NCBI GenBank assembly: GCA_014529385.2
Contig: CM043954.1
Coordinates: 8,703,306 to 8,767,305 of the forward strand
Reading direction: 5' to 3'
DNA length: 64,000 nucleotides
Source of the DNA: Adiantum capillus-veneris
Lineage: Eukaryota; Streptophyta; Polypodiopsida; Polypodiales; Pteridaceae
Positions 1 through 11,929 of the stretch are shown here, piece by piece. The notes below the pieces were generated by a model, which saw only the letters and a list, made by a program, of their open reading frames with translations, made no database searches and was not told the origin of the DNA. The translations under genes were made by a program, and so were the position numbers. Every line of letters begins with the position of its first letter. Within the stretch, counting starts at the first letter, position 1.

Positions 1-590
1 TGTAGTCTTTAGCAAGCCTAACTCCAGCTTTCTTTCATTTTCCTGCTCTTCACCCGGGCGACCCTGACTGCCTCGGCATAAGCCTTTGGCTCTTCATCAT
101 CCAGTTTATCTCGAACTCGAGGACACAGGCAAGCTAGGAATTTCTCCAGCTTAAAACCATCCGCATTGAACACTTGGGTGGCAGCAACTAGATCACTCTA
201 ACAAGCTTCGAACTTACTGACAAAAGCATCAAAATCATCACCTAGATCCTGTCGTAGGCTCTTAATCTTCATATCTGCTTCAGTAGCCGGCACCACCTTG
301 CGAAACCTGCAAAGAAACTGCTCTCGGAAACCAACCCAATCCTGCTTATTTGCAGCTTCTAGACCATCGAACCAGGCCTTTGCTTTTCCTCGCAGCACAA
401 GCGGCACTGTCTTTAGCTTTTCTTCATCACTCCACCTGTGCAATGAGAGTATAAATAACTCAAAATCTGCTAGCCACTCATCCGCATCTTCATCACCATT
501 GAAAATCGGGCCAACACTCTACCACATTTCTGCTTATAAACACATCACTAGGGAGCAATCAGTGTGCTCCTCAGTTTGGGCACCAGACGA
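1..590 (-). pseudogene. gag: Ty3/gypsy gag fragment of element H' (partial, cut by the window start)
   Basis: A minus-strand reading frame (443 down to 198) encodes a retrotransposon gag capsid segment with the usual series W-x-D, a basic PLVLRGKAKAWF-like stretch and a conserved R-x-x-F region. Gag forms the cytoplasmic particle that packages element RNA. The frame is broken at 198, but gag-like sequence continues toward the window start. It lies directly downstream, on the minus strand, of the LTR at about 591-1973 and its primer-binding site, so it belongs to a second element (H') fused in tandem to H through that LTR. It is clearly diverged from the H gag at 52256-52690, so H' is a different subfamily. 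A continuation left of the window is expected but not visible. Confidence 0.75.
568..585 (-). promoter_or_regulatory. Primer-binding site of element H'
   Basis: On the minus strand, five bases after the LTR end, the sequence reads TGGTGCCC, the TGG start expected of a site complementary to a tRNA 3' CCA end. The equivalent position in element H (52651) reads TGGTTCC. The priming tRNA was not identified. Confidence 0.55.
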
Positions 591-1973
591 TGGAGAGGGG
601 GAATGCGGAGCACACCCAGCGCGCCAACACGGAATGCCTCCTATAGCCCAGGGCACAAACTGCACCCCAATCCACTTTGCGAGCATCTTCGACTCCCTCT
701 TTTCACCAAACCAAGCGCGTATCCGCGCTCACATAGACACACACTAACTCACACAACCTGCGCACCTCAATGTAGTAGCTTTTACGCTCTCCCACACGCT
801 CAAAACCCCACACGCACTCTCTCTCTCTCTCTGTGCAACACTTCGTCGGGGCGGCGCACACTTGCCGACATGCCCACACACACACACACGAGAGCAGAAG
901 AGAAGGGGGGAAAGGGGGGCGAGACGACGTCAAAATCAACTGCAATGGGGTAAACTCTACTTTAATAGCATCAATCACAAGTACATGATCAACGCCGCAA
1001 CCGGCGCACACCAAAAAGAACACAAAGGGTGAGCCCCGCTCCAGCCATACACAAAGGTTTCCATGAGACCTGCTCCTCGTGAGCTTTCCCCAGCTTATAA
1101 CGAGCGAGCCCTCCAAGGCCTTTTCCTCTGCTAGGTCCTTGCTTTTTTCGCACCGCTTTACGGACCATGCATCTTGGCTTTGACTGCCGAGCCCGAGCGT
1201 ACGAAGACCTTCCTCCTTCTTCTCTCTTCCTGTTTTGCCTAAGGAAAAGCCAAGGAGCCCCCACAAACTCGAAGCCTCTGTCCTTCTCCCTCTCCCTCTT
1301 TTCGAAGGCAAAAGAAACAAAGTTAAAACATGCTTTTTTTGGCAATGAAGCCCGGAGCTACTGCTCCTTGGGCTCTCCCCCTACCTTTTCCTTTTTTTCC
1401 TTTAGCCTTTGAGTTTCTTTTAAACTCCAGCTAAGGCAAACTTTGCTTCTTTTATTTATTACAACCAAGGAGGCTCATGTGTTCGTTTCCCACATGGTCG
1501 GTGCTTCTGTGTGTATGGATTCTCCAAGTAAGATTTTTTCAAGCATGCTGCATGTGAACTCCATCTTATTGATTCTGAATCCCATCCCTCCTCCATCGCT
1601 CGATGTCACCCTTCCACTTGGACCACGTGTCTCCAGCTGCCCTCTCCGACAAGAATCTGCAATCCATTAAAACTTCAACCTTCAATAACTTGGGCTCCGT
1701 AGCTTGGTTTGATGAGCCGTCTGGACCTGCTCCTTCAACACTTCAAGCTCTTCATTCCTAGACCCAAAAGCTGCACTTTTCATCTCTTTCATCTGTTCAC
1801 CAAACGAGCCCATCATGGAGCCTTCCTTGGCCTATAAGCTGCATCAGGCATACAATTCCGTTGCTACCTGTCATCCCATGATTTTCCTAGGTGCTCCAGC
1901 CCTTTGCCATGCTTCTGCTAGCCTGCATATATCTTCCCATGCCACTTTCTAGAATCGACACACTTTGGCTGCA
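591..1973 (-). repeat. LTR shared by elements H and H' (mosaic)
   Basis: The block starts TG and ends CA on the plus strand, lies between a polypurine tract (right) and a primer-binding site (left), and is about 1.38 kb. Its right 370 bases (about 1610-1973) match the LTR at 54310-54673 closely. The remainder aligns only in short patches near 591-660. The right boundary is uncertain by about 10 bases. It serves as 3' LTR of H and 5' LTR of the tandem H' copy. ORF-like stretches in it are not supported as genes. Confidence 0.75.
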
Positions 1974-1980
1974 CTATCAT

Positions 1981-1997
1981 TGCCCACCCCCCGTTGA
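1981..1997 (-). promoter_or_regulatory. Polypurine tract of element H
   Basis: Minus-strand purine run around GGGGGGTGGGCAA directly outside the LTR, in the position used to prime plus-strand DNA synthesis during reverse transcription. Confidence 0.65.
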
Positions 1998-2115
1998 GCA
2001 TGTATGCTCAACCACCTAAAAGATTTATTCTCTTTCTAACTGCAAAACCTGGCATACACTATGAGAAAACTAAAACCATATGTACATTGTTTTATTGCAC
2101 CCTATTGCCAAACCT

Positions 2116-4792
2116 TCAAGCGGGTTGCCCCACCCCCATCATAAGAATCTGATGCACGGTTGGCACTAACTCCCTTTCAAAATAGAGCTTGAGACGCAGA
2201 CCATTTACGCTGTGTTTAAGAAATCGACCGTCCATCCTTATGAGTGCATAAGTATGATTGGGAAAAACTTGATGCACCTTGTAAGGCCCCGTCCACTTTT
2301 TCTTGAACTTCTTTTGAAAGGTAAAGTCTAGATAACTCTCGTACTTCATCACTAGATCGCCTTCTCAATCCGCTTGGCTGGCAAATGTTGGTTGAAATTT
2401 GCTACCCTTCTTTCTCGCTGCTTCACATAAAAACCTGCCGCTGCCTCATGATCCATCTTCAAAGTTTTAAGACTTGTAATCCTATCCTGCAAACATCTTG
2501 ATGAGTCTTATCGATTAGCCACAAACCTTTGAGAACCCCTAGTTGCACATGCACAGGCACGATCGCTTCCTTGCCATATACCAACTCATATGGAGTGAAG
2601 TTGGTTGCCACCTTATATGAAGTCCTGTAAGCCCACAAACATTTATCAAGGTTATATTGCCACTCTTCAACCTGCTGGTATATACACTTCGTAAGCATCT
2701 TGACTATCTGCCCATTTGCACTCTCCACCAAACCATTGCACTGCGGGTGGTATGGAGATGAAAATCGGTGTTGAATCCCCAATTTGTCCACCAAGGCACG
2801 CACCAACTTACTTTTGAATCCTTGTCCCCGATCTGATATAAGTACCCAAGTCACTCCAAAGCGACAACATATGCAATCAAATACAAACTGAGCAACAATG
2901 TGTGCATTTACCTCTTTGAGCGCTTTAGCCTCGACCCACCGTGTAAGGTAGTCTATGGCCACTACCACATATTTCTTACCACTTGCTGACTTGGGCAACA
3001 GACCAATTGCATCCAAACCCCACTTTTCAAAGGCATCATGTGCGATGATAGCCCCTTGTTGCTCAGATACCAGTCGTCTTTCACCCATCACTTGGTACTG
3101 ATGACACGCCTTGCACCAATAATGCACATCTCACACAACAGAAGACCACCAGAACCCACTTCTTAAGATACGAGACAAAACTTGACTCTTACCCTGATGA
3201 CCGCTTTCCTCGTGGCATTGCTCCAATACCATACCGATCTCTTCCTTGTAAAGGACACGACGTAGCACCCCATCTCGACCGTGCATCATAAGATCTTCTC
3301 CAACAAGAGTGAACCTTTTAGCCTTTTGAACAACTCTCCTCTTTTGTTGCTTGGAAAGACCGCGGAACATTGACCCGTACTCAAGAAATCATCAATATCC
3401 TTCAAAGTCTCTCTTCCTGTATAAGTGGCCGGTCCCACATAAAAACTCAACACTTGAGTCTGAACACGACTGCTAGCCAACAGATCTGCTTCCTGGTTTT
3501 GTTCTTTCCTCACATGTTTGAACTGCACTGCTTCAAAAAACTTGAATAGCTTCTTTATGGAAAAAAACCAATTCTTGAGGGAATCCCTCTTTACCTGCCA
3601 TTGGCCCAAAAGTTGTTTGACAACCAGTAGAGAATCACCTTTTACGACTAACCTTGATATGCCAAAGTCAATGCATTGCTTGAGCCCTAGGTGTAAAGTA
3701 AAATACTCCGCTTCATTGTGGGTATGCACCTCCTCCAAGTCGTAAGCTTTGGAAAAAATAACTGTGCCGTGTGGATCTTGAATGACTACACCTCCACCTG
3801 CTTTCTGTGTTACTCGTCTGTAAGCGCCATCAAACCACATCGTGAAAGACCCTTCCAAGTCAAGTTCCTCCTTATCCTCCTCTCGTACCACCCTTGGATA
3901 AATGGGTAACTCAACCTCCTCGTTGACTAGGATATCCGCCAAATGAGACCGCCGTGTGTGATCCACTTTGAACTCAAACTCAAACTCTTGAAGCTTGATT
4001 ACCCACTTCATGATTCGTTTCCCTGGCTTCAAGTGTAGCACCACTTCAGGCAAAAGATTGTTAGCAGTCAACACATAAAACTTCCGAACGACCAAATATA
4101 CTTTGAACTTTCTGCAGGCAAAGACCAAAGCCATCACCCACTGTTCCGCCTCCATATAAGTAGCTTCACTCGGACTAATGACCCTGCTTTCGAAGTAAAC
4201 AGGCTTATAACTCCTTCCTACCTTTTGTAGCAATACTGCTCTGATAGCCACTGTTCCCACCGTCATAGCAATATAAAAATCATCCTCATGATTAGGAGGA
4301 TACTGTGGGTAACTAACATAGAATACCTTTCACTTTATCAAATGCCTCTTGAGCTTCCTCATCCCATTAAAATCCATGCACCTGTTGAGCCCTTTTCAGA
4401 AGAGGGTAGACATATTGAGATAACATCCAAAAAAAGCGGGATAAATACTTTAACTTATGCACAAATGATGCCAATTCCGTTGCACTGTTTAGAGGCTCCA
4501 TAAGAACCAATGCTTTCATCTTCTCTGGGTCTGCTTCAATTCCGTTTTGTGATACCACATGACCCAGCAACTAAAACCTTCATTGTGCTAGCTTGCACTT
4601 CTTTGGATTCAATTGACCTCCTTCTTCATCTAGCCTTTGAAAACAAAGCCTTAACATGGACAGATGTTATGCCCTGGAACTATAGCAACCAATATCATCC
4701 ATAAACACTCTGATGAACTTACCCAAGTATGGCTCGAACACCTTGTTCATCCAATCTTGAAATGTCACATACGCATTCACCAGTCCAAAAGG
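2116..4792 (-). pseudogene. pol: Element H pol, downstream half: RT end, RNase H, integrase
   Basis: Minus-strand frames give, in order: an RT continuation with a PFG-LVNA start, an FMDD catalytic box near 4700 and a GHVVSQNG motif (4570-4367); a gypsy RNase H remnant followed by a second RNase H-like domain with WFDGAYR, NEAEY and KGDSLL (4266-3286); a zinc-finger region and integrase core with GLDAIG, SDRGQGF and NGLVESANG, the D, D and E of the catalytic triad (3370-2459); and an integrase C-terminal tail (2352-2116). Several frameshifts and stops break it. It is the missing downstream part of the pol fragment at 50112-51530: the amino-acid sequence resumes exactly across the duplicated target site at 4783-4792. 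Dual RNase H domains are a known trait of the Tat/Ogre branch of Ty3/gypsy elements. Confidence 0.88.
4783..4792. repeat. Target-site duplication, left copy
   Basis: GTCCAAAAGG here is identical to 50105-50114. Removing one copy and everything between restores an uninterrupted RT frame in element H. Nine to ten bases is the duplication length known for Mutator-like elements. Confidence 0.85.
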
Positions 4793-4840
4793 AGTGCGTT
4801 TTATTTGCGAGCTTTCAATTTCGAGCTTTTGCAATCAAAC
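4792..4840 (+). repeat. MULE terminal inverted repeat, left
   Basis: Starts GAGTGCGTTTTATTTGCGAG and continues with GCTTTC, TTTCGAG and CTTTTGCAA. The reverse complement of 50060-50104 reads GGGGGTTTTATTTTTGCGAG and then closely follows it for about 45 bases. Confidence 0.8.
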
Positions 4841-5198
4841 CCAATTTTGCAAGCTTTTTGATTTTAGATTTAGAGCCTTTTCTACCGACACAAAAAATTA
4901 ATCCAAAACAAAGACATCAAAATATTATAAACGACCAAAAAGATCTATAATCTCACAAAAAATTGGCTTAAGATTTTGAGTCTCTTTTAGCGATACACAC
5001 CAAAAACATGTACAAGATTCCAAAAGCCCTAATTTTGAGCTTGTACAATTGTCTAGATAGATACCACAAAGCATGCTTCTCTTACTAAAAGGAGAAATAA
5101 AGTCTCATATGTCTAGAAAAGCTACTCCACATCTAATACAAAAGAGAAATCTACTTCAATGCATACCTCTACAGGGCAATCTCTAAGATTTAGGCTCA
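4841..5198. other. MULE subterminal region, noncoding
   Basis: AT-rich sequence between the left inverted repeat and the end of the transposase relic. It includes repeated TTTTGAG/CGACACA-like words. No gene is seen. Confidence 0.4.
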
Positions 5199-6580
5199 CT
5201 ACACCACAGGCTTTATCTTGCGGGTTTGCCCTAATACAAATGCAAGGTCTGTGGGAGTTAGTGCAGGCTGATGAATGACCATGTGCTCTTTTGGTTGAAG
5301 CCCTAGAATATGTACATACACATAGTACATGTGCTTAAATGCCAAAAACGCTTTATGTGTAGATTCTCTCTTCTGAAAATCGGGACAGGTGCAACTAGGT
5401 TCTACCTTAATGTGTACATCATAACAACTCTCTGTCAATATTCGAAAAACTATGTGTTGTTCTCTTTCTAATTTCTCGTCCAAGAACGTTGCAACCATGC
5501 TTGCAGCTGACTCCAATCTCTTTTGCGCTTCTTTGGAAATACCACGTCTCCACTTACGCTTCTTGCTACTACTGGAGCCTCCTTGTGTAAGAGTAGCATT
5601 TGTATTGTTCATGCGTCGTAGTGGTGTTGCAAAATCTGCAAATTGAAATCCACTTTGTACCAAGCTGTCACTCTTCCTTTGATAAATTGGTTCCAATATC
5701 CACTTGCTAGAAAGTAGGAACGACAAGTGAGAATTTAACTTGCCTCTGTACTTTTTGTGTGTGGCCTACTTCATAATTGCAGAACCATATCCACTGTGCA
5801 ATTGTCTTGTCTTTAAAAGTTCTCTCAGATGAAAAATAAGGAGCAACCATTCCCACATTACGGCTTTGTAATTTGTTACCACAACTTTTCTTCCCTACCA
5901 TTCCAAAACATTTCCTCATGCAATTGGCTGCCATCCTTTGTAAATCCCACTCTTCATGGGCAACTTGGACCTCTTGAATACACCTTGTTGAATTCTCCCC
6001 AGACTGCACTGGAATGCTATCTCCTACTTCACTGTCAGTGACAATATATACTTCTTCATTATCCTCTCTATCAAAATGTATACTCTGTGGTCTCCCACTG
6101 GTTTTTCGTTGTCTTGCTTCCATTACATATCCAGGTTTATGTGAGCTTGTACCGACTTCACATGTTTTCTTCTTCTGTTGTACTGTCTCTTTGTCACCTT
6201 CCATCGCAGGCTCCTCATACAAAGGACTACCAACAACCAAGCCTTTTAATGTACTCGTAAAATGATTTGGATTTGGAGATTCTCTGCATTTGGAACTGGC
6301 CATCATTGCTTCTATGGAAGGACCCGTTCCGATTTATCTACCTGTGGTGTATCCCAATCTTTTTGCACATTGAATATATGCATTCAAAACATCACTGACA
6401 CATGCATCATAAAGCGAGATTTTACATTTACCACCTTCACCTGCCAACCAACTAGCATGGATGCTCTCTGACAAGTTTATACTTGGAATTTGAGCTCTCT
6501 CCCATGGACTCTTACTGACCTATAAATACAAAACAATTAAAACCATATAAATGTAAATCTCTGTTTTCAAGTATTTAATA
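5199..6580 (-). pseudogene. MULE transposase, C-terminal region with degenerate SWIM finger
   Basis: Three minus-strand segments in different frames join into one protein: about 6540-6330 (a region with ESIHASWLAG and ISLYDACVSDVLNAY), 6306-5707, and 5726-5199. The last, 175 codons, has at residues 112-114 a C-T-C-P motif followed at 130-132 by F-K-H. That matches the CxC...CxH layout of a SWIM zinc finger with the third cysteine replaced by phenylalanine. SWIM fingers near the C-terminus are characteristic of MuDR/MULE transposases. Frameshifts occur near 5720 and between 6306 and 6340. The basic KKRKWRR run at residues 55-61 may be a nuclear-localisation signal. Confidence 0.72.
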
Positions 6581-6707
6581 AGAACCAAAAAAATGATTGA
6601 TATACCATTGTCTCAGCGCTTCCCCAATGGGCAATCCGTTGCTCCCACTAATTAAACCATCTCTCTAAAGCCTTTTTATTATCCCCTATCACATATTTCA
6701 CCCACCA

Positions 6708-7097
6708 TTATCGTATTGTGGAAGATATACGAGAGGCCTCATTTGTAGTCTTTGCTAAGCTCCATGCTTCACACATTTCAATGTGATGCATTTGTCTATC
6801 TGTAGCGACATGTTTTTTTGTATGTTTGTGTAGACTCTGCTCCCAATGGAAAAGACACGAGCGCTCCCTTCCCTCCATTACATTATGCCATCCACCATTG
6901 TATACAACTCGTATTGCTAGCCAATTAGCCCCAGGTTCATCAGACATAAATCCAACAAAGTCTACTAGTTCATGCCCACACCTCTCCATAACTGTGTTTA
7001 AATTTCTCCAAAACAAGATTTGTGTTTCTTCGTCTTCTTCTTTACATTCACATATTGCAATCACTTGCAATGCTCTCATGCTGTACACATAGAACAA
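6708..7097 (-). pseudogene. MULE transposase, catalytic DDE-region exon
   Basis: Minus-strand exon. A likely splice acceptor (pyrimidine-rich run ending TGTACAG near 7084) precedes CATGAGAGCATTGC. The product contains FMSDEPGANW, with an aspartate in the position of the second catalytic D of MULE transposases, and then ERSCLFHW, which contains the C-x2-H signature lying between the catalytic D and E in this superfamily. Transposase cuts and joins DNA at the terminal inverted repeats in the nucleus. It continues toward 6580 into the SWIM region. No intact copy is present in the window. Confidence 0.72.
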
Positions 7098-7104
7098 ATA
7101 AGTA

Positions 7105-7448
7105 ATAACATGTGTCTTATATCAAACATGCTATCTAACATATTTTTATAAATTCACTTACCCATGATCATAAACCGAGCCGGACATAGTGAAGCGGTCC
7201 TGGGCGGGCAACAAGAAGAGCAACCTCTAGACACCCTTCAAGGCTCCCGTGCTGCTCACTGGGGCTGGGGCACAACACAACACAAACCAAAACAACAAAC
7301 CCACAGCCAAATCCCAACTACACAAGGGGCACCACCTAGTTTAAGAGCGAACTAGGACGCAAAAGAGGAGAATCGTTAGAGCAACCCACAAACAAGCAAG
7401 GAATTTACACTAACCCTAACACCAATGGAACACTCTCACACACTAAAA

Positions 7449-7494
<46 letters not shown>

Positions 7495-9800
7495 TGCTCG
7501 AGCTGCTTTGAAGTGTATCGTTAATGATCAAGCAAACATAAATATATATATGTAAGAAAGAGAGAGAAGGGGGAAGGGGGTGCTTGTTGCACTAATGCCT
7601 TCTTACAAATCTGTCATGACCAATCAAAGTGAGATTAGTATTTGTTCAACATAGCCTGAGTAAATTACACCACAACACATCACAAGAAAAAAGCCACCCC
7701 AATCACTGTCTTAAGGCCAGGGGAGTCCTCTCCACCCTGTCGCCCTCTTACAGCATGTGGGATTTATGGTTAAATTGATAATAATACCCGGAGACAAGCT
7801 ATCAAGAACTTAAATAAAACACCAAGACACTTACATATCATTATTGTCCATGACTTCACGTTGGAAGGGAGACAAGGTATCCATGCTTAGTCCAAATTCA
7901 CCCTCCTTGATTCAGCAAATGTTGGGCTTACACTAGTAGGAGAAATGATAGATTTCCTACTCTCAATTGAATGATCACTCTCTCTTACAATGGCATAGAG
8001 TTCCCTTGCTAATCACCCCTAATACAACACATACATATGCCTAATGCCAATGAGATTCCACTCAAGAGCTCCTTCTCAAGAGGTTGAGCTTGGCTTCTCA
8101 AGCTATAGCATAGTGCTCTTTCTTCCCTTTTTTGTGCTAGCTACACCCTCCTTTTATAGCAATTTTGAAGGCTAGGGTTACTCCTCTAACCATAGTTGGG
8201 TTAGATTTTCAGCAATTTACCTAATTTCTTTTGCTTGGAATTATCAAGAAGTTGGTGGGGAAAGAGAGAGGAGAGAAATGGAGGTGATAGGACTTTTCAT
8301 AGTGGGTTAGTGTTAGTAGAGTTAGTATTAATTTACAAATGGAATTGGATATTTACAATGGGAGTATCCATGTAGGATACAAATAAGGAAGAAAAACTCT
8401 TAAGAGGTAAGAAAAGGTGGATTTCTTACAAGTTTGATGCTCCAAGTGTCTTGAGTAGGGTCAATTTTGACGCTTGTTGACGGTCCATTAGCTTTGACGG
8501 TACATTTTTTCTCCACTCTTGACCTTCCTTGAGAGACAAGGTAATTGAAGCTGAGTAATCAACCACCATGATGCTGTCTTTTAAGAGAAGAGGCTGAATT
8601 TTGTGGTTTTTTGATAGATATGGGTAATTTGGAGGAGGAAAAATGAGACTAGGTGGTCAATTTTGGAATGGAATTGTGTGTTGGAGGTATGAGTTCACCA
8701 TGGTTTCTCTTATTCTTCAAGGTTGAGGAGAAGGTGAGTAGGGTGCAGAGAGGAATGGTGAGAGAGGTGGGGATGATGAGTGGAGAAGTGTGTGTGAAAG
8801 AGGAAAATGATAAAGTGGAAGAGAGAGTGTGGCTGCATAGCATGGGAAAACTGGGGTCCACTAATAAAATCATAGCTCACAGCTCGTAGCTCAAAAAAAT
8901 ATGAAAAAATTTGAGGCAAAAGTTCAGCCCACAAGCTACAACTTTTGTATGTATCACCTTTTCAAATTCGGAGAGAAAGTGAACTTTAAAAATTCAGCAA
9001 AATCGACTGTTTTTTTCCATTGCACAAAGTCCTTGTGGGGTCCTTCTTTGGATGATTCTTTTAAATACCTCCAAGAGTGAGCCCTCCATAGTGCATGTAT
9101 GCATGCCACCTACCCTTGACCTTATTTGGTAGGTCTATAATTGAAGATATTGTTGAGATCATGATATAAGTGAATAGTACAACTAAGAAAATCAAATATT
9201 GAGGGGTCTAAAAAATATGTACATGTCAAATATAAATAATATAAGTGGAAAAAATATAAAGGGGTCAAAAGAAATCTCTCTCATTATGAGTCTACCATAA
9301 AAAGATAAATATTTTTGGTGTTCTAATTTTTTAGAAAAAAAAACAAAATAGATGTAGGAAGGGAAAAATCACAATAGTGAAAATATATACACATAAATAA
9401 AACTAGTTTTTTTGGATTTTTGTTGGGGTGGAGTTACACCAAATATAAGAGAAGCTTACATGAAAATATTTCTATATGGAATAAAGAGTATGAAAAATGG
9501 TAAGAAAAATTGTGGTAATGGTGAGGCAATGTGCAGAGCATAAATAACACACACCTAGGTAGAAATATTTAAATAAATACCAAAATAATTATGAAAAAAT
9601 CTTTTATTTAGGCCCTATATACAAAGAAATATTTACATACGCATGGGCCATAATATACTTATATTTTTTATTTTTTTGGCTCAACTAGCCCAATGACTAG
9701 CTAATTGAGGGTTTTTTATTTCAGTAAAGAGACATGGGAAAAGTCCCCTAACTCACACGCGCCTATATACAGTGAAAGGGTGAGGGTAACCACAGTGTTT
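7105..9800. other. Long intron or unclassified insertion within the transposase gene
   Basis: This 2.7-kb stretch separates the N-terminal transposase part (ending near 9840) from the catalytic exon. It contains a GA microsatellite (7451-7491) and AT-rich DNA. I found no recognisable domain. A large intron that has itself received an insertion is the simplest reading. Confidence 0.4.
7451..7491 (+). repeat. GA microsatellite
   Basis: Perfect (GA)n run of about 40 bases. Confidence 0.95.
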
Positions 9801-9839
9801 GAGTGATTTGATAGGGTGAGATAACTCACTATGGCAATT

Positions 9840-11300
9840 ACAGAGAGCCGAAAAACGGCTATCAATAGTTTCCCATCCTTCAATTCGATGAGTATGATCA
9901 AAGTGCACCCAAGCACTAATCAAATCTCCTGTCCCTCCTCACCTCATTCTATTGACTAGTTCAACTCCAGAAGCAGGTCCTTTTGTGGACATTTTGAATG
10001 CATAACATTTGTTGTTAGGTCCACCTTGGCCTGGAAAACGACAAGAATGGAAAAACACACCGTTTCTATAGCAATAGTCTATTGTCCTATCCATCACCAA
10101 CAACCTGACAATGTTTAGCTTTCTCATTTGACAAAATACTTTTGAATCCCCTATTTTGAACAAGGGGTATCATTTCCTCAAGAAAATGGTTAAGCTCTAT
10201 ATCAGTGGCTTCTAAATTATCTTCTTTAGTCAATGATTGAAATAGCATTTGATAAGCAACTAACATCTGTACTTTTCTAGGACCCCCCTTCTCAATCTTT
10301 AAAACTGTCTTAACAAGATTGCACACTTTTTCAAGAGCTGCCCTTCTAGTACCTAGCTGTACATTGTGGTCATGCACTCCCAGATGGATCACCAAACGTG
10401 TTATTGTTGTTTCCTTTGGCATCACATAATAGATTAGCAAACATTTGAACAAGTGACCGTTCTATCACAATAGTGGCAAGTTATTTTAGATTTACCTTCG
10501 CTAGAAGGATAGCCCATGCTAATTTGTCTGTCTAGATGTCCATGAAAGAAGGCATCATTGTATTTCCTTTCACCAAGGTAAAAAGGGCATGTCACTCTGC
10601 AACATTGAAGGCTTCCAAGACAATAACTCAAACGCACAGTGCAATCTATGGCCATGTTGGTCGATGCTGGGCGAGACCAAAGGTGACCGTCGTACTTCTG
10701 CTCCATACCGAGCATCCTTTTATTGTTGTGAATTGGAGGAAGCTTGAAACAAACATTGCCATTATAAAAATTTGGGAGCTCGTCAACCTTTTTGGGAGTT
10801 CCACAAATCTCTAAAAGTTTAGACAACCTGCACGATTTACCTTTGTCTTTCATCCATGAAATGATGGATATATCCTTTGAATACTTCTGCATTGTATGCT
10901 CCACCCCATCTTGTGTGTCTTGAAAGGGTCCTGGTGACCTGGTTAGTTCCACTGTCTCCAAAACAACTGTGTCTGTACCTTCATCAATATCAACATTTAA
11001 ATGTGATGGAGTCGAGCTTTTGTTACATGGTGTAGAGAACATAGAAGAATCACCGACTTCTTCATTTGTTTCTAAACTGTCAGCCACATAAACATAGCCA
11101 TCTAAATGAAGAATGTGGTAAGTTGAGGACAGAGAATGGTCAGAGAAGGTAATGCTTTTGATCTTCATGATCCCATCTAGGCAACACATTGACCTTAGAC
11201 TCAAAGCTCCCTGTCTGAACGACTGCTTGCAAGCCTTCAAACTGAATAGAAGGAGGCAATAGGCTTTGAAGAAAATATTCACTAAGTAGAAGCTCTCCAT
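9840..11300 (-). pseudogene. MULE transposase, N-terminal region
   Basis: Minus-strand frames at 11300-10434, 10452-10087 and 10163-9939, plus about 9935-9840 (VHFDHTHRIEGW), join into one protein through frameshifts. Visible features are an acidic, low-complexity start; a Cys/His cluster C-x2-C (CHYCDR) followed by an IHLGVHDH pair, resembling the WRKY-GCM1/FLYWCH-like DNA-binding fingers at the start of many MULE transposases; and a FPGQGG-KCYAFKMS block. A stop and frame change near 10450 and another near 9960 make it a pseudogene. It is in the same orientation as 6708-7097 and 5199-6580, and together they form one gene relic. Confidence 0.62.
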
Positions 11301-11700
11301 TTCTTAATGACACTCTATAATCCATATGAGCACCATTAATCGTCCATGAAAGCATTGCTATAGTTGTAGCTGTCATGTTTGAGACGGACAGGGAGGAATA
11401 ATACTTGAGGTAAAAAAATTAACGAAAAGAGAAGGAAGAGAATGTGCATAAGGTACAAAGAAAGTGTAAAAGCATGCAACTGCAAAAAGTTATTGTTGCG
11501 TTCATTGAAAACTGTTCTAAATAGATTTGGAATATTCACTCTTTAAGATATGCATAGTCATAGCCATTAAGATATATTTGAATCAGCATGTTGTCAAATC
11601 CATCTGTTCACCTATCGAGCTTTCAAAATCTCCCCAAATACTCACATATTAAAAAAATGAACATAGGAGTTATAAAATATACGATGTTTTAAAAATTATT
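11301..11700. other. Region upstream of transposase relic
   Basis: Possible promoter/5' region of the minus-strand transposase. It is AT-rich and nothing specific is recognised. Confidence 0.3.
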
Positions 11701-11704
11701 TATA

Positions 11705-11711
11705 ATATATG

Positions 11712-11810
<99 letters not shown>
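11705..11810. repeat. AT microsatellite
   Basis: Near-pure (AT)n of about 100 bases, with two TATGTA interruptions near the left end. Confidence 0.95.
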
Positions 11811-11929
11811 TATAGTTTTTTATATTCCCAATTAAGCGCTTTAAAATTAAAATGAAAATAGTATAGTATATATAGAATATATGGTATTTAAGTATATAGT
11901 ATATATAGTTACATTACATTATACCAGCA

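Noticed and set aside
703-1345. Long overlapping ORFs on both strands in the left LTR
   Set aside because: They lie in LTR sequence, have low-complexity composition, and do not persist in the related LTR at 52657-54673.
198-4570. H' gag and H pol as a single element
   Set aside because: Gag lies beyond the 3' LTR of pol in the direction of transcription, with its own primer site, so two elements sharing one LTR are needed.
8649-8934. ORFs on both strands around 8.7-8.9 kb
   Set aside because: Mirror-frame openings of a purine-rich stretch, without recognisable domain or context.
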